This document shows, piece after piece, positions 18,283 to 27,337 of a stretch of 64,000 nt of DNA. Within the stretch, counting starts at the first letter, position 1. Each line of letters starts with the position of its first letter. The notes below the pieces were generated by a model. It searched no databases. It had not been told where the DNA came from and worked only from the letters and a program-made list of their open reading frames with translations. Location: NCBI RefSeq assembly GCF_013409865.1, contig NZ_JACCBM010000001.1, positions 744,001 to 808,000 of the forward strand, written 5' to 3'. Origin of the DNA: Herbiconiux flava (GTDB lineage: Bacteria; Actinomycetota; Actinomycetes; Actinomycetales; Microbacteriaceae). The position numbers and the translations under genes were made by a program.

Positions 18283-20268
18283 TCAGCGCAGGTGTCCCTC
18301 CAGCTGGTTCATCGTCAGCGCGCTGATCGCCGCCGGGCCGCCGAGCACGACGATGCGCGACGGCCTCAGCCGGTCGAGCTCGTCGAGGGTGGCCTGGGGG
18401 AGCGAGTCCCGTCTGGCCAGCAGCACGGGAGCCCAGGTGGTGACCGCGGCCGGCGACCCGGCCAGGGCGTCGGGGAAGCTCTCGCCCGAGGCGATGTAGA
18501 CCGTATCGGTTCGTACCACCGGGAAGGACTCGTGCGAGACGGAGGCGGAGACCGCGAAGCGGTCGGCCCCCGACAGCCTGGTCGTCGGCGCGATCAGGCG
18601 CAGGTGCGACTCGGCCTCCTCCGACACGGCTGCCGGCCCTCCGAGCAGCACGATGCGGTCTGGCTTCAGGCGAGTGAGCTCGGCCGTCACCGCAACGGGA
18701 ACCGCGTCTTTCCTCGTGAGCAGAACCGGGGCCCGATCGAGGCCGGCCGCTGCTCCGCCCGCCAGCGCATCGGGGAAGTCGGCGCCCGACGCGACGTAGG
18801 CGACCGTCGGATGCTCGGCGAACGTCTCGGCCGAGACCGCCGCCGAGACCTCGAACCGATCGGCGCCCCCGATCCGATCGACCTTTGGAGCGAACGCCTC
18901 GAGCGCTGCGAGCACTCCGTCGGAGACCGCGACACTCCCTCCGAGCACCACGATCCTCGAAGGCCGCAGCCGGCTCAACTCGCGAGCGACGACGTCCGGC
19001 ACACCATCGGGCGGCACGAGGAGCACCGGTCCCCCTTCCGCGGCAGCAGCAGCACCGCCGGAGAGCGCATCGGGGAAGGTGGAGCCCGAGGCGATGTAGG
19101 CCACGGGAACCTGCGGCGCGAAGGTCTGCCGCGACACCTCCGCCGCCGTCGCGTAGCGGTCGGCGCCGGCCTGCCGCTCGATCGTCGACATGCGGGAGCG
19201 TCCCGAGCCGACGACGGCGATGGAGCCGGTGGGCCAGCTCAGCACGTAGGCCGTCGACGTCGATTCGTCTACGGCGACGGCCGACGGGCGCGGCCCCGTG
19301 CCGTATCGCCCACCCTGCTCGAGGGTGGTCAGCACCCGGTCCTCCATGGCATCGATCACACTGACGGTCTCGCCCTCGAGGTTCATGACGTGGATCAGCT
19401 GCGACGAGGAGTCGACCGCGACCGCCATCGGGCCCGATCCGACCGGGACGGTGCCCACCGCGACGTCTCGCGTGGTGTCGATGATCGAGACCGACTGGGT
19501 CGTGTAGTCCGCGGTGTAGGCGCGATGCCGTACCGCATCGACGACTATGTCACGGGGGAACCCCCCGATGCCCGAGATGATCGTCGATGAGGCCCTACCG
19601 GAGAGCGTGTCGAACACGGACACCGTGCCCGCACCGGAATCGATGACGTAGCCCTTGTGCAGCCCGGGATCGATCGCCAGGTCGGACGCGCCGGCGGTCA
19701 CCCCGCCGAACTCGTCGATCGCGCCGACCACCCTGAGCGACACGGTGTCGATGACTGAGATGAAGGACGCTCCGAAGTTCACGACATAGGCGCGATGAGC
19801 GATGGGATCGACCGCGACCTCATGAGACCGGAGTGTCTCACCCGCCTGCGCGAGCTCGATCCGCGCGATGACGGTATTGCTCGTCACGTCGATCACGGAC
19901 ACCGTGTCGTCGGTCTCGTCGGCCACGAACACCCGCCCGAGGCTCGAGTCGATCCCGATTCCCGAGGGGTACATGCCGGGGCCGCCGTCCGGCCCCGTCG
20001 CGATGGACGTCGTGAAGCGCCGGGTCGTCGTGTCGAACACCGAGACGCCGTTCACCCCGTCGCCGGTGAGGTACAGCTGGCGGCTGACCGGGTCGACGGC
20101 GAGCTCATCACCTGACTTCGGCCCGTGCGGCACCGTGATCGTGTCGCGCACGAAAGGCACGGCACCGAGGCTCTGGGCACCGAGGCTCTCGGCCGCCGCA
20201 CCCGGTGCGGCGCCGGCGACCAGCAACGCGGCCACCAGCACGATCACTAGTCGAGGACGTCCGGTCAT
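18283..20268 (-). CDS. Secreted beta-propeller protein with three cell-wall-binding repeats
   Basis: A 661-residue exported protein. The signal peptide (LVIVLVAALLVAGAAPGAAA) ends near residue 26. A YncE-like seven-bladed propeller spans about residues 35-355, with recurring blades such as VSVIDV, AVDP and VYVV. Three type-2 cell-wall-binding repeats (PF04122-like) follow. Each has the pattern GADRF/YATA..VS, YIASG..FPDAL.G, and L.P.RIVVLGG..A.S. It is probably displayed on the cell wall. The ligand is unknown. Confidence 0.88.
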   Translation of the reverse strand: MTGRPRLVIVLVAALLVAGAAPGAAAESLGAQSLGAVPFVRDTITVPHGPKSGDELAVDPVSRQLYLTGDGVNGVSVFDTTTRRFTTSIATGPDGGPGMYPSGIGIDSSLGRVFVADETDDTVSVIDVTSNTVIARIELAQAGETLRSHEVAVDPIAHRAYVVNFGASFISVIDTVSLRVVGAIDEFGGVTAGASDLAIDPGLHKGYVIDSGAGTVSVFDTLSGRASSTIISGIGGFPRDIVVDAVRHRAYTADYTTQSVSIIDTTRDVAVGTVPVGSGPMAVAVDSSSQLIHVMNLEGETVSVIDAMEDRVLTTLEQGGRYGTGPRPSAVAVDESTSTAYVLSWPTGSIAVVGSGRSRMSTIERQAGADRYATAAEVSRQTFAPQVPVAYIASGSTFPDALSGGAAAAAEGGPVLLVPPDGVPDVVARELSRLRPSRIVVLGGSVAVSDGVLAALEAFAPKVDRIGGADRFEVSAAVSAETFAEHPTVAYVASGADFPDALAGGAAAGLDRAPVLLTRKDAVPVAVTAELTRLKPDRIVLLGGPAAVSEEAESHLRLIAPTTRLSGADRFAVSASVSHESFPVVRTDTVYIASGESFPDALAGSPAAVTTWAPVLLARRDSLPQATLDELDRLRPSRIVVLGGPAAISALTMNQLEGHLR

Positions 20269-20308
20269 AGTCGGATCGTACTCGAGAAATCCTCAGAGAG
20301 GAAGAAGA

Positions 20309-21598
20309 TCAGGCCCGGGCGGCGGCCGCCTCGTCGCGGCGTCGGCGCATGAAGGCCTGCACGGCCGGGTCGACGATGATGTCGGAGGGGCGGAGCGGAC
20401 GGCTGAGGTACAGGCCCTCGAGCGAGGTGAGGCGGGAGAGCGCCACGTAGGTCTGGCCGGGGCTGAACACGCGGGCCCCGAGGTCGACCACGGCCTCGTC
20501 GTACGTCTGGCCCTGCGACTTGTGGATGGTGACCGCCCAGGCGAGCCGCAGCGGGAACTGGGTGAACTCGCCGATCACCTCCTTGCTCAGCTTCTTCGAC
20601 TCGGGCGCGTAGGAGTAGCGGTGCTTCTCCCAGGCCACCGGGTCGACCTCGTGCACCTCGCCGTCGACCTCGACCCACACCGTCGAGGCGATCTTCGTCA
20701 CCGTGCCCACCGTGCCGTTGACCCAGCGCTGATCGGCGTCGTTGCGGAGGAACATCACCTGCGCTCCCACCTTGAGCTCGAGGTTCAGGTCGGCCGGGTA
20801 GGCGCGACCCCCGAAGTCGCCGCTGATCTCGGCCTTGGCGCTGAGCACCCGGCCGGGCAGCCGGCCGAGCGCCGTCTGGTTGATGCGGTTGACCGCGTCG
20901 TTGCGGGTCGCCAGCGTGATGGCGGTGTCGGGCGCGGGGGAGCGGGCGCCCGTGGCGTTCAGCACGTCGGCGATCTCCTTCGTGACCATGCCGAAGCGCA
21001 CCGCGTTCAGCATGTGCTTGAACTCGTCGTCGTGCTGCCGGTGGATCTCGGTCAGCTCGACGATCTCGAGCTCCGTCTCCTCCCACACCTTGGCGTCGAA
21101 GAACCACATCGAGCGGTAGTGGTCGGCGAAGTAGGCGCGCTCCTCGCCGTCTCCCGGCACGGGGGCCAGCTGATACGGGTCACCGAACAGCACGACCTGC
21201 ACTCCGCCGAACGGCTCGGCCTTGCGCCCCCGTGCCTGCCGGAGCGAGCGGTCCATCGCATCCATCAGGTCGGCGTTGACCATCGACACCTCGTCGATCA
21301 CGAGGGTGTCGATGGTGTTGAGGAGCTTGCGCACCTCGGCGTTCTGCTCGATCTCGCTGTCGGCGATGACGCCGATCGGCAGCCGGAAGAGCGAGTGGAT
21401 GGTCTGACCGCCCACGTTCAGGGCGGCGACGCCGGTGGGGGCCGAGATGACGAGCTGCTTCTCGGTGTTCCAGGAGAGGTGGTTCAGCAGGGTCGACTTG
21501 CCGGTACCGGCCCGGCCGGTGACGAAGACGTGCTTGCGGGTGCCCTCGATCAGCTCGAACACGCGCTGCTGCTCGGCGGAGAGAGTGGGCCTGGCCAT
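20309..21598 (-). CDS. Pif1/RecD-like superfamily 1 DNA helicase
   Basis: A 429-residue SF1B helicase. Walker A GRAGTGKST lies near residues 28-36. Motif II is VIDEVSM, motif III is FGDPYQLAPV, and motif IV/V-like segments end in AVTIHKSQGQTYDEAVVD and TYVALSRL. The compact size with no N-terminal extension is typical of bacterial Pif1-like proteins, which unwind forked DNA, G-quadruplexes or R-loops. It is transcribed alone. Confidence 0.88.
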   Translation of the reverse strand: MARPTLSAEQQRVFELIEGTRKHVFVTGRAGTGKSTLLNHLSWNTEKQLVISAPTGVAALNVGGQTIHSLFRLPIGVIADSEIEQNAEVRKLLNTIDTLVIDEVSMVNADLMDAMDRSLRQARGRKAEPFGGVQVVLFGDPYQLAPVPGDGEERAYFADHYRSMWFFDAKVWEETELEIVELTEIHRQHDDEFKHMLNAVRFGMVTKEIADVLNATGARSPAPDTAITLATRNDAVNRINQTALGRLPGRVLSAKAEISGDFGGRAYPADLNLELKVGAQVMFLRNDADQRWVNGTVGTVTKIASTVWVEVDGEVHEVDPVAWEKHRYSYAPESKKLSKEVIGEFTQFPLRLAWAVTIHKSQGQTYDEAVVDLGARVFSPGQTYVALSRLTSLEGLYLSRPLRPSDIIVDPAVQAFMRRRRDEAAAARA

Positions 21599-21655
21599 CC
21601 CTCCAATCTACCCGCCGCCCGAAGCGGTCTCCCGGCTCCCGCCTAAACTGTGCAC

Positions 21656-22687
21656 ATGGATGCGGGAGGTGTGGACAGGCGCGAGGCCCTGCACCGATCG
21701 ATCGTGATCTGGGTGGGCCTGTTCGTGCTCACGATCGCCGCCCTCGTGTCAGCCGTCGGCATCCTGAACCGCGAGCTGTTCAGCGCCACCACGTTCGTGC
21801 GGCTCTACCTCGAGGCCCTCGCCGACCACGACGTGCCCGGCGCCCTCGCGACCCCCGGCGTGAAGCTCACGAGCGGCGACGAAGCCGGCACCGGCGAGGC
21901 GGCCCTGGTGACCCCGGATGCGCTCGGCGGCATCACGCGCATCAGCGAGGTCAGCGACACCGAGATCATCCCCGGGCGCCACCGCATCGTCTACTCCTAC
22001 ACACTGACCGGCACCGGCGACCAGCAGGTCGAGGGCCAGACCGAGTTCGACGTGGTGCAGACGGGCACGAGCTGGCTCGTCTTCCCCGAGTGGGAGTTCC
22101 TGCGCTCCCCCACCGCGCGGGCCGAGGTCACGGTCTCGCACGCGAGCACCTTCACCGCGGGCACGGTGCAGGTGTCGGCCGGCGACGCGGGCGCGTTCCG
22201 CGCCAATCGCAGCTACGACCTGCTGGTGCCGAGCCTGACGGCGCTCGGGCACACCTCGCACTATCTCGGCGCCTACCCGTCCAAGCTCGTCGCGACCAGC
22301 ACCGGCAGCTCGGTCAGCGCCATCGTCGACGTGCAGCCCACCACCCGCTTCCTCGACGAGGTGCAGACGACGGTGCACGACTTCCTGGCCGACTGCGCGA
22401 CGGAGACGCTGCTCTACCCTCCGGGCTGCCCGTTCGGGCTCGAGGTCGACGACCGCATCGTCTCCGAGCCGGACTGGTCGATCGAGACCTTCCCCGCGCT
22501 GACGATCATCGCCGGGCAGGACAGCTGGGTGGTGCCCACGGCGTCGGGCAGCGCGCACGTCCGGGTGGACATCCGCTCGCTCTTCGACGGCGCTGTCACC
22601 ACGATCGACCGCTCGATCCCCTACGACGTGACCTTCGCGCTGAGCATCGAGCCCGACGGCGCGATCCAGTTCGCGCCGCGCGGCTGA
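21656..22687 (+). CDS. Uncharacterised membrane-anchored protein
   Basis: A 343-residue protein with a short cytoplasmic N-terminus, one transmembrane helix (about residues 16-38, IVIWVGLFVLTIAALVSAVGIL) and a large extracellular part. That part includes an NTF2/lipoprotein-like stretch (YLEALADHDVPGALATPGV) and later beta-rich segments. I do not recognise a named family. A TAAACT -10-like element lies about ten bases upstream of the ATG, so the leader would be very short; a GTG six bases upstream is an alternative start. Confidence 0.7.
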   Translation: MDAGGVDRREALHRSIVIWVGLFVLTIAALVSAVGILNRELFSATTFVRLYLEALADHDVPGALATPGVKLTSGDEAGTGEAALVTPDALGGITRISEVSDTEIIPGRHRIVYSYTLTGTGDQQVEGQTEFDVVQTGTSWLVFPEWEFLRSPTARAEVTVSHASTFTAGTVQVSAGDAGAFRANRSYDLLVPSLTALGHTSHYLGAYPSKLVATSTGSSVSAIVDVQPTTRFLDEVQTTVHDFLADCATETLLYPPGCPFGLEVDDRIVSEPDWSIETFPALTIIAGQDSWVVPTASGSAHVRVDIRSLFDGAVTTIDRSIPYDVTFALSIEPDGAIQFAPRG

Positions 22688-22702
22688 GCTCGGGCGGTCG
22701 AT

Positions 22703-24670
22703 CTAGCGCGCCGTGTCCTTCTCAGCCAGGCGCTCGAGCATCGCGTTGTACTCGCCGAGCTCGGCCTCGTTGGTGCGGTCGGCGTTGCGGTCGCGCCGCT
22801 TGGTCTCCTTCTTGTCGACCCGGCTCCACTGGATCGCGACGATCAGGGCGAGCGTGAAGGTCGGGATCTCGCCGATGCTCCAGGCGATGCCGCCGCCGTT
22901 CTGCTGGTCCTGCAGTGCGCTCGGGCCCCAGTCGCGGCCGGTGGCGCCGAACCAGTCGGCGAGCAGCAGGCCCGTGCCCTCCATCAGGGCGAGCCCGAAG
23001 AAGGCGTGGAAGGCCATCGTGCCGAGCAGGAGCAGCAGCCGGAACGGGTAGGGCAGCTTGTACGGCACCGGGTCGACGCCGATCAGGGCCTGCACGAAGA
23101 GGTACCCGACGATCAGGAAGTGCACGATCATCCACTCGTGGCCGAAGTGGTTCTCGGTCGCCCAGCGGAACAGCGGCGTGTAGTAGAAGGTGACGAGGCT
23201 GGTGGCGAAGAGCACCCCGGCCACCACCGGGTTCGCGATGACCGTGGCGACCTTGGAGTGCACCGCCAGCAGCACCCACTCGCGCACGCCGCGGCTGCCG
23301 TCACCGCGCTTCTTCACGGCGCGCAGAACGAGGGTGACGGGGGCGGCGGGCACGAGCAGCAGCGGCACCATCATGCTGAGCGTCATGTGTCCGAACATGT
23401 GCGCACTGAACAGGAACTTCTCGTAGACGTTGAGGCCGCCGTTGGTGACGTAGAAGAGCAGCAGGATGCCCGCGATCCAGAGCACGGTGCGGTACCAGGG
23501 CCATCGGTCGCCGCGGCGGCGCAGGCGCAGCACCCCGGCGACGTAGAAGAAGATCGCGAAGGCGCAGACGAGCACCCAGATCAGGTCGAAGTTCCACTGG
23601 GTGAGGAAGTTCGAGACCGTCAGCTCGGGGGGCAGCTTCTCGCCGGTGAGGATCTGCGCGGCGGTCTGGGTCTCGGGCACCTCCTGCGGCACCGGGGTGG
23701 CGGTGCGGGCGAGCGCGGCGGCGAAGCCGGTGGCGATGCCCATGAAGCCGAGCTCGGCGACGACCAGCCACCAGAAGTGCCGGCGCCGCTCGGTCGTGCC
23801 GAGCTTGCCGATGACGTAGCGGCGGTGCAGGGCCCCGATCAGCCCGAGGGCGAGCAGGGCGCCCACCTTGACCAGCACCAGGATGCCGTAGGGCGTGAGC
23901 AGCCGGTCGAGCGAGCCGACCCGCAGCTCGGCGCTGACGTAGCCCGAGGCCGCGACCACGACGAAGCAGACGATCGCCACCGTCGAGTAGCGCGCGACGA
24001 CGTCGACGAGCACGGCCGTCGACAGCTGCCGGCTGAGCAGCACGATGACCACGAGCCCGCCGAGCCAGGCCGCGGCGAAGACGAGGTGCAGGCCGAGTGC
24101 GGTGATGGCCGCGTCGTGGCCGTCGACGCCTGCCGCGTGACCCTGCTGCGCCATGGGCACCAGGCAGACGACGGCGACGAGGCCGACGAACACGAGCGCG
24201 GTGTGGTTGCGCACGGCGAAGCACAGCACGGTGACGACCGCGCCGAGCAGTGTGGTCTGCAGCCAGGCCTGACCGAGCTCGATCTGGGTGAGGAACTGCC
24301 CGAGACCCTGGCTGAACGCGTCGTCGAAGCTGAGGGCGCGCGCGGTGACGCTGAGGTAGCTGAAGAAGCCCGTCATCGCCGCCGCGACGGTGAACAGGCC
24401 GGCGGATGCGGCGGCGACGTCGAGGGCGCGTCCCCAGGCCGGGCTCGACGGCGGGATGGCGAAGACCACCAGGCCGATGGCACCGATCATGCCGGCGGCC
24501 GAGATGTTGACGAGCGTCGAGGTGATCGGCAGACCGAAGCGCACGACGGGCCCGGGATCCTCGAGCAGCTGCGGTGCGGCGCCGCCGCCGATGGCGAGGG
24601 CGATCAGGAGGGCCGCGAAGGCCGCCACCACCAGTACGGCGGGGCCTGACACGCGGACGACTCTCAGCAC
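22703..24670 (-). CDS. Fused CopD-type copper protein and CtaG-type cytochrome oxidase assembly protein
   Basis: A 655-residue polytopic protein. The first half is CopD-like: about eight helices with GLHLVFAAAWLGGLVVI. The second half is the caa3-type CtaG domain, with SAHMFGHMTLSMMVPLLLVPAAP and VHFLIVGYLFVQALIGVDP. The fusion is common in actinobacteria. It is inferred to move copper across the membrane for cytochrome oxidase assembly. A charged cytoplasmic tail closes the protein. Transcribed alone. Confidence 0.9.
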   Translation of the reverse strand: MLRVVRVSGPAVLVVAAFAALLIALAIGGGAAPQLLEDPGPVVRFGLPITSTLVNISAAGMIGAIGLVVFAIPPSSPAWGRALDVAAASAGLFTVAAAMTGFFSYLSVTARALSFDDAFSQGLGQFLTQIELGQAWLQTTLLGAVVTVLCFAVRNHTALVFVGLVAVVCLVPMAQQGHAAGVDGHDAAITALGLHLVFAAAWLGGLVVIVLLSRQLSTAVLVDVVARYSTVAIVCFVVVAASGYVSAELRVGSLDRLLTPYGILVLVKVGALLALGLIGALHRRYVIGKLGTTERRRHFWWLVVAELGFMGIATGFAAALARTATPVPQEVPETQTAAQILTGEKLPPELTVSNFLTQWNFDLIWVLVCAFAIFFYVAGVLRLRRRGDRWPWYRTVLWIAGILLLFYVTNGGLNVYEKFLFSAHMFGHMTLSMMVPLLLVPAAPVTLVLRAVKKRGDGSRGVREWVLLAVHSKVATVIANPVVAGVLFATSLVTFYYTPLFRWATENHFGHEWMIVHFLIVGYLFVQALIGVDPVPYKLPYPFRLLLLLGTMAFHAFFGLALMEGTGLLLADWFGATGRDWGPSALQDQQNGGGIAWSIGEIPTFTLALIVAIQWSRVDKKETKRRDRNADRTNEAELGEYNAMLERLAEKDTAR

Positions 24671-24766
24671 CCGTCCACTGTACGCGCGTCGGCCTGGACC
24701 TTTGCCGGAACGGCCGGAACGGCTGCAACGGAGCCAACGGCCGCAACGCCGGGTGCGTTAACAGCG

Positions 24767-24796
24767 GAAGGGCGGCGGCCGAAGCCGTCGCCCTTC
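24767..24796 (-). terminator. Hairpin downstream of hup
   Basis: GAAGGGCG pairs with CGCCCTTC and an inner GGC/GCC pair closes a CGAA loop. It lies 20 bases beyond the hup stop. There is no long T-run after it on the minus strand, so it may be an L-shaped or Rho-aided terminator. Confidence 0.55.
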
Positions 24797-24815
24797 TGAG
24801 CTGGTGGTGAAGCGA

Positions 24816-25103
24816 CTACTTGGCAGCAGCCTTCAGCTTCGAACCGGCCGAGATCTTGACCGAGTGACCGGCCGGAATCTCGATGGTGGCGCCGGTCTGC
24901 GGGTTGCGGCCGGTGCGAGCGGCGCGCGAGGTGCGCTCGACGGCGAGCCAGCCCGGGATCGTGACCTTGGTGCCCGAGGCGACCGAGTCGGCCAGCGTCG
25001 AGAAGAGAGCGTCGAGCACCTCGTTGACGGAAGCCTGCGTCTGGCCGGAAGCGGCGGCGACGGCTGCGACGAGCTCGGTCTTGTTGAGTGACTTGTCAGC
25101 CAT
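24816..25103 (-). CDS. hup: HU family DNA-binding protein
   Basis: A 95-residue HU-type nucleoid protein. The N-terminal helices (LNKTELVAAVAAASG) and the DNA-binding arm with RTGRNPQTGATIEIPAG are typical. It lacks the long Lys/Ala-rich tail of mycobacterial HupB. Transcribed alone, between a hairpin and the ribosomal protein genes. Confidence 0.95.
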   Translation of the reverse strand: MADKSLNKTELVAAVAAASGQTQASVNEVLDALFSTLADSVASGTKVTIPGWLAVERTSRAARTGRNPQTGATIEIPAGHSVKISAGSKLKAAAK

Positions 25104-25206
25104 TTAAGGTGTCCTCCTCGGACCTCTTCGCTACCTGGGTAGCTCTTTCAGTGGAACGGTCCCGGCCACAGGGCCAGTTCGGTTGGTCGGTACGACCGTG
25201 GGTAAT

Positions 25207-25512
25207 TTACCAGCTGGACTTCGTAATGCCCGGCAATTCGCCCCGGTGCGCCATGTCGCGGAAGCGGACACGGCTGATTCCGAACTTGCTGAGGTTTCCG
25301 CGGGGGCGGCCGTCGACGGCGTCGCGGTTGCGCACGCGGATCGGCGACGCGTTGCGCGGCAGCTTCTGCAGGCCGAGGCGGGCGCTCTCGCGCTCCTCGT
25401 CGGTGGAGGTCGGGCTGACCAGGGCCTTCTTCAGCTCGAGGCGCTTCGCGGCGTACCGCTCCACGATGACCTTGCGCTGCTCGTTCTTGGCGATCTTGCT
25501 CTTCTTAGCCAT
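25207..25512 (-). CDS. rpsN: 30S ribosomal protein S14, zinc-independent form
   Basis: A 101-residue S14 with no cysteines, so it lacks the CxxC zinc ribbon of the shorter 61-residue form. The C-terminal half [20 protein letters not shown] and ending KSSW are standard. It is the last gene of rpmB-rpmG-rpsN, the order seen for zinc-free ribosomal proteins in actinobacteria. The zinc uptake genes lie next door. Confidence 0.96.
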   Translation of the reverse strand: MAKKSKIAKNEQRKVIVERYAAKRLELKKALVSPTSTDEERESARLGLQKLPRNASPIRVRNRDAVDGRPRGNLSKFGISRVRFRDMAHRGELPGITKSSW

Positions 25513-25516
25513 GTGT

Positions 25517-25684
25517 TTACCGCTCCTCTCGGAAGTCGACGTGCTTACGGATGACCGGGTCGTACTTCTTCAGCACGAGACGGTCGGGGTCGTTGCGACG
25601 GTTCTTCTTGGTCACGTAGGTGTAACCGGTGCCCGCCGTCGAGCGGAGCTTGATGATGGGACGGACGTCCTGCTGCTTTGCCAT
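25517..25684 (-). CDS. rpmG: 50S ribosomal protein L33, zinc-independent form
   Basis: A 55-residue L33 ([20 protein letters not shown] start). It has no cysteine, so it is the zinc-free form. The ATG at 25684 overlaps the rpmB stop by one base (TAATG), and its stop is four bases before rpsN. Confidence 0.95.
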   Translation of the reverse strand: MAKQQDVRPIIKLRSTAGTGYTYVTKKNRRNDPDRLVLKKYDPVIRKHVDFREER

Positions 25685-25920
25685 TAGATCTTCTCCCCAC
25701 GAGCGAGGAGGTCCTTGACGACCGACTCGATTCCACGAGCATCGATGACCTTGATGCCCTTCGCCGACAGGGTCAGCGTGACGTTACGGCGAAGCGAGGG
25801 CACGTAGTACTTCTTCTTCTGCACGTTCGGGTCGAAGCGGCGATTGGTTCGCCGGTGCGAGTGCGAGATGTTGTGACCGAAGCCGGGAACGGCTCCTGTC
25901 ACCTGGCAGACTGCTGCCAT
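25684..25920 (-). CDS. rpmB: 50S ribosomal protein L28, zinc-independent form
   Basis: A 78-residue L28 starting [20 protein letters not shown]. Only one Cys is present, so no zinc-binding pairs exist. The ATG at 25920 is preferred over an upstream ATG because the added 13 residues are not L28-like. First gene of the rpmB-rpmG-rpsN cluster. Confidence 0.95.
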   Translation of the reverse strand: MAAVCQVTGAVPGFGHNISHSHRRTNRRFDPNVQKKKYYVPSLRRNVTLTLSAKGIKVIDARGIESVVKDLLARGEKI

Positions 25921-25941
25921 TGCTTCCTCCATTTGGTTACC

Positions 25942-25959
25942 GTGAGACGAGCGTCTCAC
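25942..25959. promoter_or_regulatory. Inverted repeat upstream of rpmB
   Basis: GTGAGACG-AG-CGTCTCAC gives perfect 8-bp arms with a 2-base centre, 22 bases before the rpmB ATG. It does not look like the AT-rich Zur box in front of znuA. It may be an operator, or in RNA a 6-bp hairpin with a 6-base loop. Confidence 0.4.
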
Positions 25960-26066
25960 CCAAGATGACTTGTCGACAGGCCCGTCTCGTGACGGCCCCG
26001 CAGAGGGCGGAGGATTCCACCCAACCTCGCTAGCTTACACCATCGCCCGGCGGGGCTCGAAAGCGA

Positions 26067-26453
26067 TCAGGGGATGGGCACGCAGGCCGAGCAGAACCCG
26101 AAGATGTCGACGACGTGCTCGGGCCGGCTGAAGCCGTGCAGGGTCGCCGTGCGCTGCGCCCACGACTCGACCTCGTCGGCCTCGATCTCGACCGTGAGAC
26201 CGCAGCTGCGGCAGATCAGGTGGTGGTGGTGCGCCAGCGAGCAGGCGCGGTAGAGCGCCTCGCCCTCGGGTGACTGCAGCGAGTCGGCCTCGCCCTCCTG
26301 GGCGAGATCGGAGAGCGCGCGGTAGACGGTGGCCAGACCGATCTGCGAGCCCGAGTTCTTCAGGGAGGAGTGCAGGCTCTGCGCGCTGACGAAGCCCATC
26401 TGGGTTCCCAGGGCGCTCCGCACCGCCTCGCGCTGCCAGGTGTTCCTCTTCAC
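26067..26453 (-). CDS. zur: Zinc uptake regulator, Fur family
   Basis: A 128-residue Fur-family repressor. A winged-helix N-terminus with GLATVYRALSDLAQEGE is followed by HHHHLICRSCG and a C-terminal CSAC, which supply the structural zinc cysteines and the regulatory His cluster. ATG 26453 overlaps the znuB stop as ATGA, so it is the last gene of znuA..C-B-zur. That linkage makes Zur far more likely than Fur, and it would repress znu when zinc is sufficient. Confidence 0.9.
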   Translation of the reverse strand: MKRNTWQREAVRSALGTQMGFVSAQSLHSSLKNSGSQIGLATVYRALSDLAQEGEADSLQSPEGEALYRACSLAHHHHLICRSCGLTVEIEADEVESWAQRTATLHGFSRPEHVVDIFGFCSACVPIP

Positions 26454-27337
26454 TGCATCACCGTCCTCGTGTTCAACGGTACCCGCCCCGACAGGCCCCG
26501 ACGTCGGCGCCGCCAGGACACCAGGCGGCAGATCAGGTAGATCGCGAACGAGATGGTGGTCACGTAGGGGCTGATCGGCACCGAGGCGCCGAGCGCGAGC
26601 ATGATCCCGCCAACGAGCGACAGCACGGCGAACAGCGTGCTGAGCAGCGGCACGACGACGGGCGACGACGAGAGCCGCAGCGCGGCGGCGGCCGGCGTGA
26701 CGAGGATCGAGAGCACCAGCAGCGAGCCGACGATCTGCACCGAGACCGCGACGGCGAGCCCGAGCAGCAGCATGAACACGATCGACAGTCCGCGCACGGG
26801 CACGCCTCGGGCGGAGGCGACGTCGGCGTCGGCGCTGGCGAAGGTGAGCGGCCGCCAGACGAGCAGCAGCCCGAGCACCACGACGATCGAGATCGCGATC
26901 AGCGAGTTCAGCCGCGGGTCGTCGACGGCCACGATCTGCCCGGTCAGCAGCCCGAACTTGTTGGCCGACCGGCCGGGGTAGAGCGAGAGGCAGAGGATGC
27001 CGAGCCCCAGCCCGAACGGCATCAGCACCGCGATGATCGAGTTGCGGTCGCGCGCCCGCGAGCCGAGCAGCCCGATGATCAGCGAGGCGATCAGCGAGCC
27101 GATGATCGAGCCCTCCACGACCCCGATGCCGAACAGCAGCCCGGCCGCGGCGCCGGCGAACGAGAGCTCGCTGATGCCGTGCACCGCGAACGCCATGTCG
27201 CGCGACATCACGAAGACGCCGATCAGGCCGCCCACGACGCCGAGCACCGCGCCCGCGATGATCGAGTTGCGCAGGAGCACCACGAGCTCGCCGTAGTTCG
27301 CGAAGTTGAAGACCTCCGACCAGATGTCGCCGTTCAC
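26450..27337 (-). CDS. znuB: Zinc ABC transporter permease
   Basis: A 295-residue ABC-3 family permease with about eight to nine membrane helices. HGISELSFAGAAAGLLFGIG near residues 55-75 is the conserved family segment. It forms the membrane pore of the ZnuABC importer. Both ends overlap neighbours by four bases (znuC and zur). Confidence 0.92.
   Translation of the reverse strand: MNGDIWSEVFNFANYGELVVLLRNSIIAGAVLGVVGGLIGVFVMSRDMAFAVHGISELSFAGAAAGLLFGIGVVEGSIIGSLIASLIIGLLGSRARDRNSIIAVLMPFGLGLGILCLSLYPGRSANKFGLLTGQIVAVDDPRLNSLIAISIVVVLGLLLVWRPLTFASADADVASARGVPVRGLSIVFMLLLGLAVAVSVQIVGSLLVLSILVTPAAAALRLSSSPVVVPLLSTLFAVLSLVGGIMLALGASVPISPYVTTISFAIYLICRLVSWRRRRRGLSGRVPLNTRTVMQ

Noticed and set aside
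15366..18326. 986-codon plus-strand frame opposite the MmpL gene
   Set aside because: Antisense shadow rich in His, Arg, Asp and Gly, with no domain motifs.
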